A stretch of DNA of 64,000 nt. Source: Forficula auricularia. Lineage: Eukaryota; Arthropoda; Insecta; Dermaptera; Forficulidae. Location: assembly GCA_024734495.1 (NCBI GenBank), contig JALMQS010000055.1, positions 9,645,652 through 9,709,651 of the forward strand, written 5' to 3'. A program made the translations under genes and the position numbers. This document shows positions 44,290-55,900 of the stretch, piece by piece. The notes beneath the pieces were generated by a model. That model was given only the letters and a program-made list of their open reading frames with translations, did no database searches and was not told where the DNA came from. Positions within the stretch are counted from its first letter, which is position 1. Every line of letters begins with the position of its first letter.

Positions 44290-46350
44290 AGGTACTATAT
44301 ATTAAAATCGGTTAAAACGAAGACCAGATGCCCTCTGTGAAAAAACAACTTGAACTTCTAATAGGTTCGGATTATGATCTCGGTTCGATTAGATAAAAAA
44401 AATGCGTTCCCATCCAAACCTTGTAAGGTTCGGTTAAGATATATTCAGTTCGGCTAGGTTCTTCGGTTCGTATACCTTCATTTCGGGCTGGTTTTTAGTC
44501 GGTTAGGTTGGCGTTGAAAAAGTAACTCGGATGGGGAATTAAAATCTGTCGACTTCCAAGCATTTTGGTTGGTTGGGTTGATTTTCAGATTTGGAAAAAT
44601 GAACTTTAACCGCTTATTATCATTGGTAGAGTCCCCTAGTCATTTTTTAATAATAATATTATCATTATATATTTTTTAATGTTATCTAAATATTTTACAC
44701 ATAAGATTATATTCGATTTGATCTCCTTTATTTACTCTTGATTATTAATTTATTAGATTCTTTTAATAAGTTCTTTTGGATTAATATATATAGTAATTTC
44801 GAATTTGTTCCCATCCTTTTATACTTAAATTACTGTGTTTATTAGAAAGTACATATATCATAGAAAAAAGTTTTCCCTTTTTGTCGCGAGTGTATTCCAT
44901 ACACAGATATTTTTATATTTTATAAAGAGCCACACGTAGATACACAAATTCAAAAAATTTATTTAAAGTATTTGTATATTTTCTCTAGTCACATATAAGA
45001 AAATAAGAACACATATAAAAAATATAATTATTTCAAAATTTTAGTAATAAAATTCAAATATAATAAAAATATATTTATTAATCAAAAGTATAATAAACAT
45101 TAAATTTGTAATTTTATTAATTTTCAAATAATATGAAGAATTTTAACATCTACCCCTGAGGATGCAGCCCGCCACCCAGTGCGCTCTATTCGAATGCATA
45201 TCCTTCCTTCCATCTGCAGGCGTCGCTAGAATCTTTTTAATCAGGTTAGCGCAGAGGTTCGCAAACTGTGCGCTACGGCAGGAATCAAGTATCTAGGATG
45301 AGTGGTTTTCATTTTATGAAGGAAAAATTGCGATTTTTTGCAAAAAATTGCAGTTTTTCAAAACTTTAATCTCATTGGGGCACGGGTTACCATTTATCCA
45401 ATTAAGATGAAACTTTGTTTGAATTGTAGCAAATTTAATTTAGTTTAAAAATGTATAGAGTGGTCTTTGTCGAAAACGTGTTCCTTCATGGTCAAAATGG
45501 GAAAATCTCGAAAAAAGTGCGAGTTTTTTGGTGATCCGGGGGGGGGGGGGGGGGGCTGCCGAGGTCGAAAACTTGGATTTTGCGCTTGAGCCCGAACTTT
45601 TGGACGGAGAACAAAATGTAAATGATAAAATTTGTAGGAAATTTTATGAACTTTCATTTTGAATAGAAAGGTTATTTACGAAAAGTTGATAGTTTTCAAG
45701 TTATAAGCCAAAAACCGCCAAAAAATGGAAATTTTCACCTTTTTTTTTTTTTGCATTTTCTACAATGTTGCGTCACGAAATTTGGCTGGGAGACCTCAGA
45801 TTTGAATTCAGCGCCCCAAAAAACATATATATGCAAAAAATCAGAACTACCCCAAAACTTTCCCCATTTGAGCACAATTTGACTGGACTATCCGTACAAG
45901 ATTTATTTCGACGTCTGCCAATTGTTAAACCCCGGCAAAAGTGTCTGGCTTTTTGCAAGTATTATTAAAAATATATAATTAAGACGCTATTAAAATGTCA
46001 TCGTGAATCAATCAATTATTTTCAAATAAAAAAATGCAACTTGAGGGTAGTCTGGGTCAGTGTTAACCCCCCCTAAAAATGTCTGGCTTAGTTAATTTTT
46101 AATTTAAAATCAACTTAACTGTCGAATAATATTTGTTGGCTTTTGAATCAAACACTTTTTTTGGCGAACATTTTTTTACAATTTTCTCCTATGCGTAGTA
46201 GCAGCAGTACTCCAGGTAGATCAGGCAAACAGCCGATTCCCTACTCATCTATACTATTAATACCTCTATGCAAAATTTCTACTTGAATCAAAGACTTCAT
46301 GAAAAATGGGTCATTGGCTCTCCGACTAAAAACGGCTTCCCGCCAAAAGG
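44290..46350. other. Intergenic region, worn repeats
   Basis: Contains a GGTTCGG-rich stretch (44360-44590) related to 57290-57450, a hAT-like end CAGAGGTTCGCAAACTGTG (45252-45270), a repeat shared with 1786-1900 (45296-45400) and a 16-base G run near 45539-45554. No gene recognised. Confidence 0.45.
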
Positions 46351-46354
46351 GTTG

Positions 46355-46772
46355 AGATCTAATCGGGTATCAAGTTTCTGAAGTTGCTTAAATCATAGCT
46401 ATTGGGATGAACAACGATCTTCAATTGATTTAAAAGAAAATTTGTTACAGTTCTTTGATATTAAATTTATAGCTTGGTAAGTTATAATAGACAATAATTT
46501 ACGTTTAACGAGATCATATTTAATACAAGCTTAAAATTTAGCTAGTCTAGTTGTTCTATTTTATACTACAAATAATTTAGTTGGATATACTACAAATAAC
46601 AACAAATTGGTATACTACAAATAATTTAGTTGGATATAAAACTTGACAAGTTATAAATTTAATAACAAAGAACGTAACATATTTTCTTTTAAATCAATTG
46701 AAGAACGTTCTTCATCCCTATAGCTATGATTTATGCAACAGCTATGGAACTTGGTACCCGTTTAGATTTTAA
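46355..46772. repeat. Foldback element
   Basis: Inverted arms of about 130 bp; landmarks TTCAATTGATTTAAAAGAAA and TTTCTTTTAAATCAATTGAA. Confidence 0.75.
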
Positions 46773-46779
46773 CTCTTTT

Positions 46780-47510
46780 TGTAGGCGAAGTAGTTTGTAC
46801 CGAACTTGGCCCCTTTTTCACATTTATGTTTTTGGTCAGATTTAGATTATGATATTCCTCAATCACTCGTGAGAAAGCATAAAAGATGGCGAGCCGCAGG
46901 TTGCCGAATCCTGCTTTAGATGATAAATTGTATGAGGTACGAAGCAGTAAGGATTATTCAAGTGTTCCTAGGAACTAGGGAACCCAAAAATACAGCATTT
47001 GAATTCTATATTCTATTATTTTAAAATATAATATTATTTCGTTTGTTACATAGTTCAACTAGCTCCATTCTATTAGAGCTATTTCTTTTTGAGAAATCTA
47101 TCAGAATTGAAATTTGAATGTTTCAAATGTTGACAAGCATCAGTGTATACTAAATTGCTTCCCCAATGTAAATATTTCATTTTGATCCTTGAGCTTTTAT
47201 GAAGTTGAAATAAGACTATATAAGAAGAATATAATAAGGTGACCACCAATCGTCCTCCTTTAGAGAGGAGAGTCCTTTGTTAAGCTCTGTTCTCGCCCGA
47301 AAAGTGTCCTCCTACATATCCTCCTTTTCGATATTTGAAGATTAATCTGTAAATCTAAGTATTCAATCAAGATTATATAGATATTATAGAACAATTCAAT
47401 ATGAAGACATTGCTTTTTCAGATTTTCCAATATACTAGAGATGATACATTGACAAAAAATATTCATTCAATGGAAAAGTACTCATTTAAATAAAAATTAA
47501 TAGGCATGTC
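46780..47510. other. Intergenic region, no identified content
   Basis: AT-rich, small open frames only. Confidence 0.4.
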
Positions 47511-47517
47511 AACATAT

Positions 47518-48217
47518 TTGACAGCCTATCCACGTTGGGCGTCTCTGTCGCATCTGACCTGTCTTGGAATGAACACATCTCCTCTGTGGCGAAATCTGCA
47601 GCAAGGATGATTGACTACTTATTCAGGTCCAAGCGATTTTACAAGCCCCCACATCTTCTCACCATCTACAAGGCCCAAATCCACCCCTGTCTCGAATACG
47701 GCTCTCATCTATGGAGAGGAGCCTCTAAATATTCTCTTGCTACCCTGGATGCAATTCAGAAACGAGCCGTCAGGCTAATTGACGATTCTACCCTCACCGA
47801 CTCCCTCGACTCGCTAGCTCATCGAAGAAATGTCTCTGCCCTTTCCCTTTTCTATAGATACTATCACGGCAGGTGCTCTGATGAGATAAAATCAATAATT
47901 CCCCCAAAGCATGCTTTGCACGTAGGACGCGTTTTGCCGACTCCCAACACTCTTTCGCGGTCAAATTAGAAAAGTGCCGGACCACTTCATTCGCCAATAC
48001 ATATATCCCCATGACTTCAAGGAACTGGAACTCTCTCCCAGCCTCCATCTTTCCCAGCACTTATAATCTTCAAACCTTCAAAACCGGAGTGCATATAGAC
48101 ACCTACGTCTACACCCTCTCACTTAATCAACTTTCCCTTCTCTTCGGTAATGCAAGGGTCTTTTCGAGATCCATAGGAGCTGCATCTTTACTGGTGCACC
48201 CCTTCTTGCATTCGATT

Positions 48218-48247
<30 letters not shown>
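47518..48247 (+). mobile_element. Jockey/I LINE, 3' fragment of the same family
   Basis: Nearly identical to 30175-30890. Starts inside the RT ([15 protein letters not shown]) and runs to a long poly-A tract. It contains at least one frameshift (near 47906). Dead on arrival by 5' truncation. Confidence 0.88.
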
Positions 48248-48248
<1 letters not shown>

Positions 48249-48422
48249 TATTTAATATAGAATGCTAGAAATATTTTTGTTTTTAGTTTATTATTGTTTC
48301 AATGATTAAAATGTTTCTTTTCTTTAAGATATTTTTTCTTCAATTAATTTGTGTCCTGGTTTTCATTGTAAAAAAGTATAAGTATATAAGAATATAATAT
48401 ACGAGGATAAGTCACAAATTAC

Positions 48423-49275
48423 CTACCCTTTTCGTTCTACAACTTTATTAAACTAAGATAGGAGGCGGCCGCATGCGTTGAGTTGGCGCGTCTGTGGTCA
48501 CGTGTGCTGAATTTAATCACGATCGCGTCAGTTGTCGTCTAGCTACAACAGCATAAGCATGTCAGCTCCGCTATCAGGTCAAAGAGGAGCAACAAGGAGT
48601 GGTCAGATTTTTGTGGTCAGAGGGTGTGAAATTCACCGGAGACTTTTGTCACAATAGGGGAAAGAGCTTCATCTCGGAAAAGCGTTTTTTATGGATCGAA
48701 ATGTTTAAAACCTAAAACGAAAAAATTCAAGACCTCGCCATCGGCTGGGAAGGTGATGCTAACCCTGTTTTGGGACGAAAAAGGCCCTATCTGGACGACT
48801 ACTTGAACAGGGGGACTACCGTAAATAGTGCAAGGTACAGTGATTTGATGGCCAATAAGCTGAAGCCAGCGAATCGAAACAAATGCCGTGGTCTACTCTC
48901 AAAGAAAGTTTTGTTGTTGCAAGACAACGCCCGGCCGCACACGGCCCATCACACCATAGAAACAATAAACAGGTTGGGCTTTGAGAGCCTGGAACACCCT
49001 CCATACAGCCCAGACCTCGCTCCCTCAGACTTTCATCTCTTTGGACCACTCAAGGAAGCTTTGAGAAGTCGTCGATTTGCCTCAGACATGGACGTTCGGG
49101 ATGAGGTGCAAAAGTGGCTTCATGACCAACAGAAAACCTTCTACTAGGAAGGCATCCGGAAGCTTGTGGCTCGCTGGACCAAATGCATTGCTAAAGATGG
49201 AGACTATATCGAAAAATAATGTATCTGTTGTACACCTATCTTAGTTTAATAAAAGTTGTAGAACGAAAAGGGAGT
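48423..49275 (+). mobile_element. Mariner element, internally deleted
   Basis: Inverted ends sharing CCCTTTTCGTTCTACAAC and CTAAGATAGG/CCTATCTTAG. Encodes a decayed DD34D transposase: LFWDEKGPI, then after a frameshift LLQDNARPHTAHH and HPPYSPDLAPSDFHLF, an in-frame TAG at 49145, then RKLVARWTKCIAKDGDYIEK. The N-terminal DNA-binding part is missing. Confidence 0.87.
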
Positions 49276-49527
49276 GAATGATAGAAAGTATATTTTAGGT
49301 TTTCAAATTATTTTATTTTATATTGGATAAATACAATTTTACTAGAATAACATTTATTTCTTAATAAAGAGAAATTAGTAGAAGAAATAAATAATTGAAT
49401 ATATAATCGTGCTAATTGACAAAACAAAGAGCAAGTGATATTTTCCAAATTACTTTTCAATCTTAAGCTCTAATCCAATCCCAGATTGTTATAACTATTA
49501 TTTATTTAAGCAATTAAAAAAATATGT

Positions 49528-49533
49528 TTATTT
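49528..49533 (-). other. Candidate polyadenylation signal of NBR1-like
   Basis: AATAAA on the minus strand, 284 nt after the stop codon. AT-rich surroundings make chance occurrence likely. Confidence 0.25.
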
Positions 49534-49816
49534 AAAATAAAATAAAAAAACAACATTTTTTAGAACATGTTAATTAGAATTCTTATATCTTAATTGTTAT
49601 TATTATAAAAAAAATCAATAATATACTCTTTAAGTACATTTATATAGTAATTTTAGTGAATACTAATTTTATAATATTGAATGTTTAAAATGGAAATATA
49701 TTAAAAGTATCATTTTTGCTATAATATTAAAGGTCAAGCAATATTTTAAATTAATCTAAAGGTAAATAGAGATGAAAAGAGATAAATTAATATATATTAT
49801 ATATATATATTATTCA

Positions 49817-49996
49817 TTATTTTAATGGTTGACGCGTCATTGTTTTAATAAGTAATAATTCCGATATGGCTTTATTAAGGTCATTGTTAAAGCGCTCTAA
49901 AATTATAGTATTTAATGAATTATTTAAAAAACCCATTTCATTTAAAATATCCAAGGACTTCTGAACTTGATGTGATGGTTTCTTTGATTCATATTC
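49817..49996 (-). CDS. NBR1: NBR1-like last exon (UBA domain and stop)
   Basis: Acceptor TTTATAG. Encodes QVQKSLDILNEMGFLNNSL and LERFNNDLNKAISELLL, a three-helix UBA with the MGF loop. Stop TAA at 49817-49819. The intron before it is 3.65 kb. Confidence 0.85.
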   Translation of the reverse strand, partial: EYESKKPSHQVQKSLDILNEMGFLNNSLNTIILERFNNDLNKAISELLLIKTMTRQPLK

Positions 49997-52900
49997 CTAT
50001 AAACAAAAAAACAAAAAGAAATTTAGAAAAACATGTTAACTTGATGTTGTATATGTTACGGCTAATATGCAAATTTGGATAGTTTATAAAATAACCAAAC
50101 AATTGGCTATTTTGATAGAAAACGCAATTTCCATTAAAATAGCAGCTAGTTTGCAAACTAACCAAGAGTCTTGGCTATTTTACTTGAAATTATTGAGAAA
50201 ACCAAAATAGCGGGTTAGTTTATAAACTATCCAATGCAGCCTGGCTAATATGAAAACCATAATTTCTAGTAATACAAAATAGCCAAACTTTTGGTTAGTT
50301 TATAAACTAACTAGGCTTAATGTTCATGGCATTTCTTATTTGATGAATTAGATATGAATAAATTGCAAACTTTTGATTTAAACAATATACTTAGATATTT
50401 TAATAGAAATGTTTTTGGGTGTATGGCGGGCGCACCAACGATAGTTATATAAAATACATGGTAATAAGCTGACGTGTTCTGATGTGGCCATTCACTTGAC
50501 TTTACCATACAACCTGGCCCCTAAAATTATTTATAATCATGTAAGGGGGGGGGTTAGTTTTTGCATTTTTATACTTCTGGGGTCCCACTGATTATGTATA
50601 CAATATTTGGTTGAGTTTGCTCAAACAGCCTAGATTTTTAATTTTTAACCCCCCCTCCCCTCCCTTTATTTTGGGTCGATATGCACCAAAATCTAATCAG
50701 CTCTTAATCTCAATGTACTAAAACTACATGTGAAATTTGGTTTTGATATTCATACTAGTTTTTGAGCTAGCTCGTCCACAAAAATTTGGTAACGCACAGA
50801 CAACCAGACAGACTAACAGACAAAACAATTATTATCTCGAAAAATATAATTTTTTCGATGTTCACTTATTAGAGCTTTTTTGTAGAGCAAAATGCCATGA
50901 TATCGCTCAATTTTTTTAATCAAAATAGTTTCAGTCGTTTTTTGAGATATTTCGAAAAAAAGAAGGAAAAAAAACACTTTTTTCATCCACGATTACAATA
51001 CTTGACCATACCCTGTATGGTAAAGTAAAAAATAACAAGAGGGTAATTATTTATTGCAACATGATTCACTGTTATGACATTTGCTGTTACACGTGTACCC
51101 CATAGAAATGCATTTACATTTTTTTGTTCATGCAGCGTTTTTTACATTGACACCTTACATACCCTTGTGTTGCACCTGAGACTGAAAGTTTTCCCGCACC
51201 ACTCCTTGTACTTATTTCTGTGTCTTTTTTCATATCATTGCATAAATCAATCATTTTCATAACCTAACTTTATTTGTAAATTATACAGAAAATTAGATGG
51301 TTAGTTTATAAACCAGCCAAAGGTTTGGCTTTTTTGTGTTACTAGAAATTATAGTTTTCATATTAGCCAGGCTGTATTGGACAGTTTATAAACTAAACCG
51401 CTATTTTGGTTTTCTCAATAATTTCAAGTAAATTAGCCAAGACTCTTGGTTAGTTTGCAAACTAGCTGCTATTTTAGTGGAAATTGCGTATTCTATCAAA
51501 ATAGCCAATGGTTTGGTTAATTTATAGACTATCAAAATTTGCCTATTAGCCGTAACATTTACATTCATATAAAAAAATATAATATAGCATAAGCACAAAT
51601 TTAAAGATCTTAGATTTAATTATTAAAATATAAAAAATAATGTTGTTCTTTTTAAGTTATAGGTTTGATGTTTAGCTTTATGTAAAATATGAAAGGTATA
51701 TAATCTAGACCAAGTTTACCACGCTTACTCTTTGGGATATTGCTGGGAAAATCAATTACTTAAAAGTGTGGGGAAGGAAGAGGGGGCAAAATATTCAAAT
51801 TCTAAGCTATATGTTCGATCTGGACCAAATTTAGCACACTTAGTTTTTAAGATACTGCAAAAGTATTGATGCTAAAACAGGGAGGTAAAATGAAGGAGCT
51901 GGGGAAGAGGCGGATTAAAATTCTAAGCCCTTTGTTCGATCTGGAGTAAATTTCGTACACTTACTCTTTAAGGTAGTTGTTTCGCGACAATACTAGCAAA
52001 AAGTTAATGCTAGAGTATATAGAACAGACAATAAGGGTTCATACATAATTCATAAGTCCAAAACTTTTTGCTGTTTATGTACCATAACTAACCAATCCCG
52101 TGCTCGTTTGACAAATCTGGCAACAATGCCAGAGCTTGTATATATTTTATCATAGAAATGACAGATAAAATACATTTTTATAATTCGATTTATTAAATAA
52201 AAAGTTCTTAATAAACGATTAAAAGCTGTTGCGACAATGGTTGAAGCGAAAAAAGGTCAAAAAAGTACTAAAGTTAATCCACTTTTTAGGTTAAATATAT
52301 GTGTTGTTGTCAGTTTGTTTTTAGTGTAAATTTTTCATTATACATTTTTCATTATTTATTCATTATTATCTCAGAAGCTGTGTTGTAACTATGAATTAAA
52401 ATTTTCTTAAAAAATGTATTAGTTATGTTAAAAGAGACAGAATTCAATCAATCTTTTTCGGACAAATTCTAAGATTTTTAGTAGAAATATTATTAAATTG
52501 CGATATCAGAGCTAAATTTTTTAATTTCCGTTCTAGAAGAATGGAGTGAAAAATTTCTGTGCTTATATCATATATTGCGATTCAGAGAGGTTTTTGTCTC
52601 GAGGGTGTGAGCTGACCGCCCGGATAGCGTGTTAGTTCTCAGGTTCGACTCCTGGGGGGATGAATCCCCTCTGATATCGCAATTTAATAATATTTCTACT
52701 AAAATCTTAGAATTTGTCCGAAAAAGATTGATTGAATTCTGTCTCTTTTAAAATACATCTTGGTTAATCTGAACCCGAGCTGATTTTTTGAAAAAACTAC
52801 CAACTATTTTCAAAAAAAAGATGCTCAAAACTTTAATTATACATTTAAATAAGAGGACTTTATGAAAAAATTATTTTTCATTTTAAGCTAAATTTTTTAA

Positions 52901-55900
52901 TTTCCGTTCTAGAAGAATGGAGTGAAAAATTTCTGTGCTTATATCATATATTGCGATTCAGAGAGAGGTTTTTGTCTCGAGGGTGTGAGCTGACTGCCCA
53001 GATAGCGTGTTAGTTCTCAGGTTCGACTCCTGGGGGGATGAATCCCCTCTGATATCGCAATTTAATAATATTTCTACTAAAATCTTAGAATTTGTCCGAA
53101 AAAGATTGATTGAATTCTGTCTCTTTTAAAATACATCTTGGTTAATCTGAACCCGAGCTGATTTTTTGAAAAAGCTACCAATTATTTTCAAAAAAAAGAT
53201 GCTCAAAACTTTAATAATGTATTAGTTATGGTTTTAATGTTGGTTTAGTTTTTTATAACAAGGGTAAGAAGAGTATTTTAATTATAATTAAATATGTATG
53301 TAAATTTTCCGATATCCCGTATAGTGTAATGTATACAAGTCTGAAAAACTATTTTTGAAATTTAATATCTCCGGAATTATATTGTTCATAAATTTCGTTT
53401 TGCCACCAATCGATGCAGAAGTATTTAAATAATAATCTGTCTAAATTTCAAAAAAATCCTATGAAAACCCATTTGGCAGAACAACTACCTTAATGGAATG
53501 AAAAGTCTTTTAAATATAACTATGAGAGTAAGTTCTTTTAACTTATACTTAAAATGTAAACGGAAGAAAAGTCTCGAAAATAGTTATAAAGTAGAAATTT
53601 TAAAATGAATTAAGATATATTACATCAATATTAATTAAAATTACTTACTCCAGGTCTTCTCAAAGTATTAAAGACTGATTTAGCAGTAGAATATGCATTT
53701 GATGCTACTGAAATCGCACCATCAATTAAAGTTCCAGGCAATATCGATACTGAATCTGTTGGAAATGGAACATGTGTTGACATGTTTGAGTGAAAATCTT
53801 GTCGAGATGTAGAAGCGTGTTCTTGATTAAAAGTCGGAGAGGAAGATGACCTACTTTTTGAATCTTCATTTGAAAATTTAGTTTCATTTTCATTAGTATT
53901 TGCTTTATTAGAATGATCGTTAGTTTGTTCTTTATATGGGTAATTAAAATTTAATTCAGGTTCTTCATATTCAATTGGATAGCATAATCCCTGAGAGTCC
54001 ACTGCAAATATATTTACATCTGGATCTTTATATTTTTCAAATTCCAGAGAATAATCATTAATATTGTCTGAAAAATTTTCATTATTAAAATGCAATTCTT
54101 CATCGTTAGTGGTAAAATTTTCTGGTTCATTGGAACCTTCAAACTGGTTAGCCCTAGGTGTTTCTTCTAATTTAAACCTTAACATTCTATGAAGTTGTGG
54201 ATAGCAATCTTCCATTCCATTAATTTCTGGATAGCATTCTTCACACACTTTATTACTGTTATAAATCATAGATATAAAACATTGGATGAATTCTCTTCTT
54301 TTTTTATCATTTAGACATGGATTTCCTTTTAATTGTTTTTTTTTCCATTTATTGTAAGCTAAAAAAAAAATATATAAAAAAAAATACAAAAAAAATAAAA
54401 TAAACAAATTATGAAATAAATGTAAATAAGTTAAAAGCACCAGTATCATCGTTAGTGGTAGAATTATCGGATTCATCGGATTCTTCTTCAAACAGTTTAT
54501 TCCTATGCGCCTTTATAGATATTAAATCAATGACTTCTCTTATATTTTTTTCATTTTGAGTTTTTCGAGTTAGATTATTTTCCAAGTTATTGGAAGCTAA
54601 AAAAATAAAAAATATATAAAAAAAAAATAAAAAATAAAATAAACAAATTGATTGATTATGAAATAAATGTAAATAAGGTAAAAGCACCAGTATCATCGTT
54701 AGTGGTAGAATTTTCATGTGGTGCAAAGAAATCGATTAATTCTCTTATTCTTTTATCTTTTTTAGCTTTTAGAGTTAAATAATTTTTCAAGTTATTGGAA
54801 GCTAAAAAAAGAAAAAATATAAAAAAAAAACACAAAATAATAAAATAATAATCTAAATAAGGTAAAAGCACCAGTATCATCGTTAGTGGTAGAATTTTCT
54901 GGTTCATCGGATTCTTCAAACAGTTTAGCCGTATCCGGGTGTATTGCAAGTATATCGATTATTCCTCTTATTGTTTCTTCTTTTTGAAATTTTAGAGTTT
55001 GGAAGTCTTTCCACTTTTTGAAAGCTAAAAAAAGAAAAAATATAAAAAAAAAAAAAATAAGCAAACTGATTGATTATGAAATAAATGTAAATAAGGTAAA
55101 ATCACCAGTACCATGAATAGTGGTAGAATTTTTTGGTCTATGTTCTATTATATTCCAAACAATTATATCGATTAATTCCCTTATTCTTTTTTCACTTGGA
55201 ATTTTTACAGTTACATTATTTTTCAAGTTAGTGGAAGCTAAAAAAAGAAAAAATATAAAAAATCACAAAAAAGAAAATAAACAAATTGATTGATTATGAA
55301 ATAAATGTAAATATCAGATGAAGGAGGAGGTATCACAAAATGTGATGGAATCACTGGGTCCAAATAAAACATCTTTAATAAAATGCTTTCGGCATTCGAA
55401 TATATATGGCCATCTTCAGTTAATTAGGCTGAAAAATTTTACAAATAGATGCTAATTGATATATTTTATACAAAATTATAAGTTGACCAAGTTCGCCGTT
55501 TAAACTTGCGGGGGGGGGGGGGAAAGCATAGAAATGTGGTACACAGGAGGATCGCGAACCAAGTCTTGCCAAAAATAAAATTTTTAGCTTCATGTAGATT
55601 TCATAACGTGCCTGGACTCAAAAGTTTCAGAACGAAAGTAATGAGCTTATATAAATTTTTTTCTATATACTTACTCTATAAAAAAAAATATATATATAAA
55701 CCTCATTTTTTGAGTCCAGGCACGTTATAAATTCACATGAAGCTAAAAGAATTTTTATTTTTGACAAGGCTTTGGTTCGATCACATGTGTACCGCATTCT
55801 TGTGTACAACTGTAAGTTTAAACAACCAACTTGGTCAACTTGTAATTTTGTATAAAATATATCAATTAACATATATTTGTAAAAATTTTCAGCCTAATTA

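Noticed and set aside
44107..44340. 77-codon plus-strand ORF
   Set aside because: Lies within one arm of the foldback 43531-44283; the mirrored arm is not open.
48816..49049. Minus-strand ORF opposite the mariner
   Set aside because: Shadow of the transposase coding strand.
54409..55064. Four separate ORFs with hydrophobic phenylalanine-rich starts or ends, resembling small membrane proteins
   Set aside because: The Phe-rich parts are translated polypyrimidine tracts and introns; the coding parts are the spliced NBR1-like exon copies.
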